A DNA stretch of 12,513 nucleotides from JBEGQX01 sp041180805 (GTDB lineage Bacteria > Planctomycetota > Planctomycetia > Gemmatales > Gemmataceae), in NCBI GenBank assembly GCA_041180805.1, contig JBEGQX010000374.1, positions 1 through 12,513 of the forward strand, written 5' to 3'. The notes under the pieces are model-generated. The model made no database searches, was not told where the DNA came from, and saw nothing but the letters and a program-made list of their open reading frames with translations. This document shows positions 7,733 through 12,513 of this stretch, in pieces. Position numbers and translations under genes: made by a program. How positions within the stretch are numbered: the first letter of the stretch is position 1; each line of letters begins with the position of its first letter.

Positions 7733-7757
7733 TATGTATACAATATTAAGGTACATA
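7733..7757. promoter_or_regulatory. Dyad and candidate promoter before the PKS operon
   Basis: TATGTA (7733-7738) and TACATA (7752-7757) form a perfect inverted repeat with 13 bases between them. They lie in the A+T-rich gap between the TspO remnant and the methyltransferase start. TATACAAT (7737-7744) inside the dyad resembles a -10 box, though I find no convincing -35 box. A dyad over a -10 box would suit a repressor controlling the methyltransferase, oxidoreductase and PKS genes. This rests on pattern only. Confidence 0.25.
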
Positions 7758-7777
7758 TTACATTCAGGGAAAAGCCG

Positions 7778-8488
7778 GTGCCCCAAGACCTTCGCCTTCG
7801 AAATAGATTGCCGGAATGGATGGATCAGCCAGACTTGGATCCCTTGCTGCACAGACAAGCGCTTAAGGGGCTAGCGAGGCTTAATTTTTTCAGTAATGGT
7901 GCTGGCGTTTTGTGGAAGCCAATAATCGATGTTGCCAGAAAACACCATGAGAAGCCTATTTCCGTGCTGGATATAGCAACTGGCAGTGGTGATATCCCCA
8001 TAGCCTTGGCTAAAAAAGCCAGAAAATTCAAATGGAATATCAGCTTTCATGTGACAGACAAATCACCTTTGGCCCTAGATGTTGTAAGGGAAAAATCTGC
8101 TGCCATGAAACTGCCTGTCATCTGCCATGAGGCGGATGCCTTGGAAGGGGATCCCTTTCCCATGCACGATATTGTGATTTCTTCCTTATTTATGCATCAC
8201 CTGGATACCCGGGAAGCCGTTGTACTTCTTGAAAGGATGGCTAAGGCTGCGCGCTGTGCCATTTTTGTAAATGATTTGGAAAGATCGTGGTTGAACTGGA
8301 ATCTGGTCTGGCTTGCTTCCCATTTGGTTACAACCTCCCCCGTGGTTCGTGTGGATGGCCCTCGCTCTGTGGCTGGTGCTTTTACAGGGGTAGAGGCCTT
8401 GGCGATTGCAGAACAAGCAGGACTTTCCGGGGCCAAGGTTCAATCCAAGTGGCCATGCAGGTTCTTGTTATCCTGGTATAAATCATGA
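7778..8488 (+). CDS. SAM-dependent methyltransferase of a type III PKS operon
   Basis: This 236-residue class I methyltransferase has SAM-binding motif I VLDIATGSGDIP from residue 63, an acidic residue in HVTDKSP at the end of the next strand (ribose binding), and the DIVISSLFMHHL strand/helix typical of the UbiE-like group. The likely role is O- or C-methylation of the aromatic or pyrone product of the PKS made from the same operon. That role is inferred from context. The start is GTG 7778, with CAGGGA (7765-7770) as the ribosome binding site at 7 bases. Its TGA stop overlaps the next gene's ATG in ATGA (8485-8488), the usual sign of coupled translation. No membrane anchor is clear. SrsB in the Streptomyces srs operon is the functional analogue, though I do not claim orthology. 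Confidence 0.9.
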   Translation: MPQDLRLRNRLPEWMDQPDLDPLLHRQALKGLARLNFFSNGAGVLWKPIIDVARKHHEKPISVLDIATGSGDIPIALAKKARKFKWNISFHVTDKSPLALDVVREKSAAMKLPVICHEADALEGDPFPMHDIVISSLFMHHLDTREAVVLLERMAKAARCAIFVNDLERSWLNWNLVWLASHLVTTSPVVRVDGPRSVAGAFTGVEALAIAEQAGLSGAKVQSKWPCRFLLSWYKS

Positions 8489-9708
8489 TTCGTCCAATTC
8501 CAACACCTGAGGAATGTGCCAAAGTCGAATGGGATGTTGTAATTATTGGTGCCGGCCCCGCAGGTTCCCTTGCGGCTTTTTTGCTTGCCAGGGAAAAACT
8601 CAAGGTGCTTTTGGTGGATCGTCAAGTATTTCCCCGCCCAAAAGTTTGCGGTTGTTGTCTTAATGGAAATGCCGTGGCAGCACTTGAGGAGTCTGGCTTG
8701 GCACACATTATTAAAGACAATAAAGCAGTTCCCTTGAATGAAATGTGTCTGGGAAGTCTTGCATTAAGTGAAACTTTTTCTCTGCAACGACAAATGGTGA
8801 TATCCAGGGAGCGGTTGGATTTCACCATTATTCTGGAAGCCATAAATGCCGGTGCAAGTTTTCTGGAAGATACCCAGGGTGAGTTGGGTGAACTGGAAAA
8901 TGGTTTTCGACAGGTACTGCTAAAAAATGGCCACAGAGAATTTTCCACCCTGGCCCGGGTGGTGATTGCAGCCGATGGCTTGGGTGGAAGGTTGTTGGTG
9001 CGAAAGAAAATCACAAGCCATATTTCGGGCAGAAATACAAGAATTGGTGCGGGGGTAATCCTGGAATCTGCGCCGGATTTTTACAGGACTGGTAAATTAT
9101 TCATGGCTTGTGGAAAGGGTGGCTACCTTGGACTTGTCAGGCTTGAGGATGGAAGGTTGGATCTGGCTGCGGCAATGGATCCTACCATGGTCAAAAAACA
9201 TGGTTCCATTGGCCTTTTTGCAAAATCGCTGATTCAAGAAATGGGTTGGCCTGTTCCAGATAAAATGGAAATTGCTTCCTGGCGCGGCACCCCAACCCTT
9301 ACCGGTCATATTGGAAAAGTTTTTGATGAACGACTTTTTGTCGTTGGTGATTCCGCTGGTTACATAGAACCATTTACGGGCGAGGGTATGGCTTGGGCAC
9401 TATCAGGTGCAAAATTGGTTGCACCACTTGTCGTTCAAGCGGTTCATTCCTGGGACAAGAAACTTGGCAGCCAGTGGCAACAGTTGCATCGCAAATTTAT
9501 CAAAAAACGCCAGTTATTTTGCAGGTTTATGTCCATGCTGCTCAAATGGCCCAGGCTGGTTCAAGCCGCAATTTTGTGTCTTAAAATTTCTCCTTCGTTG
9601 TCCTCCTTTTTTGTTTCCAAGCTCGACAGGCCAAGCCCGGCAGATAATGCCTGCCAAGGAAATGAACATGCATCTTTGTTTTTCAGGCTGGGGAACCGCG
9701 GTTCCTGA
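8485..9708 (+). CDS. FAD-dependent oxidoreductase, geranylgeranyl-reductase-like
   Basis: This 407-residue flavoprotein has an N-terminal dinucleotide fold with GAGPAG (residues 22-27), an acidic end of strand 2 (VDR, Asp45), and PKVCGCCLNG near 52-61, a cysteine-containing segment typical of the geranylgeranyl-reductase/PHBH-like group. The second FAD motif is VVGDSAGYIEPFTGEGM around residue 289. It could reduce or hydroxylate the PKS-derived lipid; sequence alone does not decide between reductase and monooxygenase. It has no Shine-Dalgarno site of its own and starts in the ATGA overlap with the methyltransferase. After FVSKLDRPSPA, where relatives may end, about 20 residues run on and overlap the PKS start by 41 bases. 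The C-terminal basic and hydrophobic stretch (about residues 330-380) may aid membrane contact. Confidence 0.9.
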   Translation: MIRPIPTPEECAKVEWDVVIIGAGPAGSLAAFLLAREKLKVLLVDRQVFPRPKVCGCCLNGNAVAALEESGLAHIIKDNKAVPLNEMCLGSLALSETFSLQRQMVISRERLDFTIILEAINAGASFLEDTQGELGELENGFRQVLLKNGHREFSTLARVVIAADGLGGRLLVRKKITSHISGRNTRIGAGVILESAPDFYRTGKLFMACGKGGYLGLVRLEDGRLDLAAAMDPTMVKKHGSIGLFAKSLIQEMGWPVPDKMEIASWRGTPTLTGHIGKVFDERLFVVGDSAGYIEPFTGEGMAWALSGAKLVAPLVVQAVHSWDKKLGSQWQQLHRKFIKKRQLFCRFMSMLLKWPRLVQAAILCLKISPSLSSFFVSKLDRPSPADNACQGNEHASLFFRLGNRGS

Positions 9709-10774
9709 CTGCATGTTGCAGCAGGATGAAGCCTTGAAACTTGCCAGTTTGCTTTGTGCCCAAACCAGGGAACAGCTAACATGGCTACCCAACCTTTACA
9801 ATCACACGGGGATCCAAACCCGCAGGATTGCTTTGGATCGAAAAGTCATCGAGGATATTTTTGCAAAAACAGAAAGCACCCAATCTCCGTTTATTCCCAG
9901 GGGCGTGCCCAATGAGACCGGGCCAACAACTGCTCAGCGGATGGAACATTACCAAAGGCTGGGGCCGCCCCTTGCACTTGAAGCTTCAAGGAATGCCATG
10001 GAAGCTTCGGCTGTTCCACCCGAAAGTATTACCCATCTGGTGACTGTGACCTGCACCGGATTTTTTTCACCAGGCTTTGATTATCACCTGATCACTAACC
10101 TTGGTTTGCAGGCTGGTATTTCCCGAACGCAAGTCGGTTTTATGGGCTGTCATGGTGCCCTGAATGGATTACGGGTTGCCCATGCTTTTGTGAATAGCAA
10201 CCCGGATGCAAAAGTTTTGCTTTCATCATTGGAACTTTGCAGCCTGCATTACCATTATGGATGGGATCCCCAAAAAATTGTTGCAAACTCATTGTTTGCG
10301 GATGGTGCTGCCTCGGTGATTTTGGAGGCTCCACATACAGAATCAGCTACACAGTGGAAACTTGCACTTTCCGGTTCATTTTTGCTGCCCCAATCTGCCG
10401 ATGCCATGACTTGGGAAATAGGCAATCATGGCTTTGACATGACTCTTGGAAAGCAGGTACCTGGGTTAATTCAGAAACATCTGAAACCCTGGCTGGATCA
10501 TTGGCTGGAAAAAGCTAACCTAAAATTTGAAAATGTAAAATCCTGGGCTTTGCATCCTGGGGGACCAAAAATACTCTTGGCAATTGAAGATGCCCTGGGA
10601 TTGCCTGCCGAGGCCTCTTTTTATTCCAGGCAGATTCTGGCTGAATTTGGAAATATGTCCAGTGCCACCTTGCTTTTCATTCTAAAACTAATGGCTAAGA
10701 AAAATGCACCGAGACCATGTGTAGCACTGGGATTTGGACCCGGACTTGCAGTGGAAGCCGCACTGTTTTTTTAA
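9668..10774 (+). CDS. Type III polyketide synthase (chalcone-synthase family)
   Basis: This 368-residue homodimer-type ketosynthase condenses malonyl-CoA onto an acyl starter and cyclises the chain. The catalytic triad is complete: Cys129 in VTCTGFFSPG, His296 in LHPGGPKIL and Asn329 in FGNMSSATLLF. GFMGCHGALNGL follows the nucleophile region, and the C-terminal ALGFGPGLAVEAALFF matches the GFGPG loop of the family. In an operon with a methyltransferase and a flavoprotein, a bacterial alkylresorcinol or alkylpyrone synthase is more likely than a plant-like chalcone synthase. The acyl starter is unknown and no acyl carrier or fatty acid gene lies nearby. I chose ATG 9668, because AAGGA (9656-9660) is spaced 7 bases from it; ATG 9662 and 9647 are in frame but poorly spaced. 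The open frame back to 9407 lies inside the oxidoreductase gene. Confidence 0.95.
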   Translation: MHLCFSGWGTAVPDCMLQQDEALKLASLLCAQTREQLTWLPNLYNHTGIQTRRIALDRKVIEDIFAKTESTQSPFIPRGVPNETGPTTAQRMEHYQRLGPPLALEASRNAMEASAVPPESITHLVTVTCTGFFSPGFDYHLITNLGLQAGISRTQVGFMGCHGALNGLRVAHAFVNSNPDAKVLLSSLELCSLHYHYGWDPQKIVANSLFADGAASVILEAPHTESATQWKLALSGSFLLPQSADAMTWEIGNHGFDMTLGKQVPGLIQKHLKPWLDHWLEKANLKFENVKSWALHPGGPKILLAIEDALGLPAEASFYSRQILAEFGNMSSATLLFILKLMAKKNAPRPCVALGFGPGLAVEAALFF

Positions 10775-10779
10775 TTTTT
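10748..10779 (+). terminator. Intrinsic terminator at the end of the PKS gene
   Basis: CAGTG (10749-10753) pairs with CACTG (10761-10765), with a possible extra G-U pair outside and a 7-base loop. Seven Ts (10766-10772) follow directly, and after AA five more Ts. The structure overlaps the last codons and the TAA stop of the PKS gene. The short stem makes it modest, but its position fits the end of the methyltransferase-oxidoreductase-PKS operon. Confidence 0.45.
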
Positions 10780-10834
10780 GATCGGGTCAACTTAAAAGTT
10801 ATTTCTTCATAATTCCTATTAACTGACATTCCTG
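10780..10834. other. Junction between planctomycete and phage-like DNA
   Basis: These 55 A+T-rich bases separate an intact bacterial operon from half of a phage portal gene. They hold a weak AACTT/AAGTT dyad (10789-10800) and an in-frame TAA at 10820-10822 just before the portal remnant. I see no tRNA end, direct repeat or recombinase site. The break could be a decayed prophage edge or an assembly join. Confidence 0.4.
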
Positions 10835-11566
10835 ATGGACTACTTGGAGCGCATTGGTGCTGGTGGACTCACGGTGTACTACTTTGAGGCTGGAAACCCG
10901 AACTCACTTGCAGAAGTAAAACAGTGCGCAGAAGAGCAGATGCGCAACAACACCATTCTTTTCCCACGGTACAGGGACAACACAACAGGTGGTCCGGGTA
11001 TCGAGCGCATAGACCCCTCACCAGCAGGTGCGCAACTTCTGTATGACCTTATCACTGCGTACTTTGACCAGCAAATTCGCAGGTACATACAGGGTGCAGA
11101 TAACAATGAAATGACAGAGGGTGAAGCTGCGATCATGGGAGACACGCACTCAAGAATGGTGCGCTATGATGCCATGAATTTGCAGGAAACCATCACACAT
11201 GATCTTGTGAAAGTCCTGCAAAAGTACAACTGCCCCGGTTTACCACAAATCAAGTTTGTGTTTGATATCGACAAACCAAACGCAGTGGAAACACTGCAAG
11301 CTGCACAGGCGTTCTACCAGATGGGTGGAACACTGGATGAGGATGAACTAAGGGCTGTTCTAGGCTTATCAAGACCACAACCCGGTCATGCGATACTTGC
11401 ACAGAATATGCCACTTAACCCGTCTTTAATGGGGAGTCAGCCGACTGGTGTGCCAATAGTAGGGCAACCGGGGCCTGCACAACAAGGTGCAGAAGCGACT
11501 ACACAAAGTACCCCTACACCAGACGGGGCGCAGGGCGGGGGCTCAATGCCCCCCGCCACTGCGTAA
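10835..11566 (+). CDS. Mu gp29-like (DUF935) phage portal protein, C-terminal half
   Basis: Portal proteins form the ring in the phage head through which DNA passes. This 243-residue product matches the second half of the DUF935 family: a YLERIG opening where members have a 'FVERFG'-like segment, then ILFPR, AGAQLLYDLITAYFDQQIRRYIQG (read in two parts, about residues 70-90), EAAIMGDTHSRMVRYDA near 110-125, and a QFYQMGG-like segment followed by LDEDELRAVLGL. The tail after about residue 195 is rich in Pro, Gln, Gly and Thr. Full-length members are about 500 residues, so roughly the first half is absent; homology may begin at 10823, just after an in-frame TAA. No ribosome binding site precedes the ATG. 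It is probably a non-functional remnant, but the reading frame itself is intact. The family call is by eye. Confidence 0.7.
   Translation: MDYLERIGAGGLTVYYFEAGNPNSLAEVKQCAEEQMRNNTILFPRYRDNTTGGPGIERIDPSPAGAQLLYDLITAYFDQQIRRYIQGADNNEMTEGEAAIMGDTHSRMVRYDAMNLQETITHDLVKVLQKYNCPGLPQIKFVFDIDKPNAVETLQAAQAFYQMGGTLDEDELRAVLGLSRPQPGHAILAQNMPLNPSLMGSQPTGVPIVGQPGPAQQGAEATTQSTPTPDGAQGGGSMPPATA
11529..11563 (+). other. Long GC-rich hairpin at the end of the portal gene
   Basis: CGCAG (11529-11533) and GGCGGGGGC (11534-11542) pair with GCCCCC plus GCC (11548-11557) and CTGCG (11559-11563) around a TCAAT loop, with single bulges at C11554 and A11558. The stem is about 14 base pairs and ends one base before the TAA stop. 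No T-run follows, so it is not a classic intrinsic terminator. It may block exonucleases, pause transcription or simply reflect the glycine/proline-rich tail. Confidence 0.4.
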
Positions 11567-11604
11567 TTGCAATTCACATTTCACTTCTTTGAAAAGGGTA
11601 TCAC

Positions 11605-11898
11605 ATGGAAAATAACTTTAAGCCGAAAAAATTTATAAGCACTGCGGTGGGTGAAGAGGCGCATGTTGGCGCAGACCTTGCAAAACAGATCAGGCAGGAC
11701 AGTATTGGAAAGAAGGTTAGTGCTCTTCACAAAAAGGGTGTAGTACCTTATGGCAATATACAGAATCCAAAAAATAGCAATACGCAGAATGCAAAAATGA
11801 AATACGAAGCAGGTATTGGTACTGTACCATCTGGCACTAACACGCACCTGCCGGGTAAGTATGGTAAGCGCAAGGATGGATCATTTGGGATTTGTTGA
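11605..11898 (+). CDS. Small basic protein of unknown function, phage-like context
   Basis: I do not recognise this 97-residue protein. It is lysine-rich and hydrophilic, with no signal peptide, membrane segment or cysteine motif; the middle has an Asn/Gln/Lys-rich stretch (NIQNPKNSNTQNAK), and the end reads GKYGKRKDGSFGIC. AAAAGGG (11592-11598) is a fair ribosome binding site for the ATG. It follows the portal remnant in the same direction after 38 bases, where Mu-like phages often keep small head or accessory genes; that is context only. Its TGA stop ends at the base before the stop of the opposite gene. The open frame, good start and codon pattern make it a likely real gene. Confidence 0.6.
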   Translation: MENNFKPKKFISTAVGEEAHVGADLAKQIRQDSIGKKVSALHKKGVVPYGNIQNPKNSNTQNAKMKYEAGIGTVPSGTNTHLPGKYGKRKDGSFGIC

Positions 11899-12228
11899 TT
11901 ATTTCCCTTTGATGGTTAGCTTTAAATCACCAAATGTCTCTTTGTAAAACTTGCAGTTCTTACGTAGCATTTTGGCTATAAAATCATCTCTAGGTAGATC
12001 GTAATCTTTAGGAAAATTGACATAGGCATCTAAAACCTTCCAGATTTGCTCCTCGTTTTGCAGCCCGTAAATATACCGATAATCTAATCTCAAACAATCA
12101 AAAGTTTTGTCCTTATTCCAATACAAATAAACCGCACTGTTTATATCGGGATCTTCAAAGCAATACAGGTATTTGTCATAAGCAGTTAGGTCTGATTTTT
12201 CAAACAAGTTGTAATGGTGCTCACTCAT
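11899..12228 (-). CDS. A+T-rich protein of unknown function
   Basis: This 109-residue protein matches no family I know. It is rich in aromatic and acidic residues (LFEKSDLTAYDKYLYCFEDPD, read in two parts near the start; LRLDYRYIYGL in the middle) and looks like a small soluble globular protein with neither a signal nor a membrane helix. The start is ATG 12228, preceded by a good GGGAG site five bases away on the - strand; an upstream in-frame ATG at 12261 would add an 11-residue hydrophobic leader and run into the + strand ORF. The DNA is clearly richer in A+T than the left part of the window, and the gene runs against its neighbours, like a late-acquired cargo gene (moron). The function is unknown. 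Confidence 0.65.
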   Translation of the reverse strand: MSEHHYNLFEKSDLTAYDKYLYCFEDPDINSAVYLYWNKDKTFDCLRLDYRYIYGLQNEEQIWKVLDAYVNFPKDYDLPRDDFIAKMLRKNCKFYKETFGDLKLTIKGK

Positions 12229-12513
12229 GGCGACTCCCAGAAAAAATAAAGTAGTTCCCAATACACCACAGGAATTGCAATCCCCTATTCAGGGTAATTC
12301 TATTTTACCCTCTGCGACAGCGAATAACAGCACAGCAGCTAAAAAAACCACAAAACCTAAACAACCAAAGTTACCTAGTGCTCCAAAAGAAGATGTTTCC
12401 ATCGGTGTAATGAATTTAGATAACCCTTCTACGACAAAATCACCACCTCTAGCAGCAGAGGAAAAAAACGAAAAGTATAGAACATGGAAACCTAGTGCAA
12501 GGGTTTCTTCTTC
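12227..12513 (+). CDS. Pro/Lys/Thr-rich ORF, 3' end outside the window
   Basis: Ninety-five codons run without a stop from ATG 12227 to the window edge. The N-terminal part is low-complexity, rich in Pro, Lys, Thr, Ser and Asn (stretches such as AAKKTTKPKQPKLPSAPK), which suggests a disordered leader before a domain not seen here. The last visible residues read EKYRTWKPSARVSS. An in-frame stop at 12212-12214 limits the start to this ATG or a later one. There is no clear ribosome binding site, and the ATG shares CATG with the start of the opposite gene. A phage structural or head protein would fit the neighbourhood, but nothing in the visible residues proves it. Confidence 0.55.
   Translation, partial: MATPRKNKVVPNTPQELQSPIQGNSILPSATANNSTAAKKTTKPKQPKLPSAPKEDVSIGVMNLDNPSTTKSPPLAAEEKNEKYRTWKPSARVSS

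Noticed and set aside
9407..9667. Possible 87-residue N-terminal extension of the PKS
   Set aside because: It lies within the oxidoreductase coding sequence in another frame, shows no PKS similarity, and a well-spaced ribosome binding site supports ATG 9668.
12229..12261. Longer start of the - strand unknown gene at 12261
   Set aside because: The ATG at 12228 has a good GGGAG site; the extension would overlap the + strand ORF and add an unsupported hydrophobic leader.
10775..12513. Search for an att site, tRNA, integrase or transposase marking a mobile element
   Set aside because: No tRNA-like cloverleaf, target duplication, terminal inverted repeats or recombinase gene could be found, so no element boundary is claimed.
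1..12513. CRISPR arrays, tandem repeats, rRNA and riboswitches
   Set aside because: No regularly spaced repeats or recognisable structured RNA genes were seen on reading both strands.

Overview
The window looks like a chromosomal segment of a planctomycete (Planctomycetota, probably a Gemmata-like lineage) that runs into a short prophage-like or junction segment at its right end. The phylum call rests on the left end, which carries a DUF1549/DUF1553 protein with a CxxCH motif, a DUF1501 protein with a Tat signal, and a secreted protein with two PPC domains. This trio is typical of planctomycetes. Further right there is also a free-standing PSCyt1-type mini-cytochrome. Class and genus are inference.

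Left region (1-5135, + strand): a likely operon of the 5'-truncated DUF1549/DUF1553 gene, DUF1501, the PPC-domain protein and a small alpha/beta hydrolase, with intergenic gaps of 22, 35 and 6 bases. The first three gene products should be exported; the fourth looks cytoplasmic.

Middle region (5148-7270): a secreted SGNH/GDSL hydrolase on the - strand converges on the operon above. It is divergent from a two-gene unit encoding a secreted monohaem PSCyt1 protein and an exported HGGGW/GHSAG esterase. The 176-base divergent spacer holds a candidate promoter and a perfect 10-base palindrome.

Region 7341-10774: a broken TspO/MBR gene, whose two halves are in different frames with a stretch missing at the join, is followed by a compact biosynthetic operon. 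The operon encodes a SAM methyltransferase, an FAD-dependent oxidoreductase of the geranylgeranyl-reductase-like group and a type III polyketide synthase with an intact Cys-His-Asn triad. Consecutive genes overlap, and a hairpin plus T-tract on the last stop codon looks like an intrinsic terminator. The set resembles the alkylresorcinol/alkylquinone logic of the Streptomyces srsABC operon (type III PKS, methyltransferase, flavoprotein), so a modified phenolic lipid or alkylpyrone is the likely product class.

Right end (10775-12513): composition and gene content change abruptly. A C-terminal half of a Mu gp29-like (DUF935) portal protein starts 60 bases after the PKS with no N-terminal half. 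It is followed by a small basic protein of unknown function, an A+T-rich - strand gene of unknown function, and a Pro/Lys/Thr-rich ORF leaving the window. The last two start on the same CATG palindrome. This is either a prophage remnant or an assembly join.

I see no tRNA, rRNA, CRISPR array, insertion sequence or recombinase gene. I found no clear undescribed defence or mobile system. The points most worth checking are the PKS operon, the TspO lesion and the phage junction.
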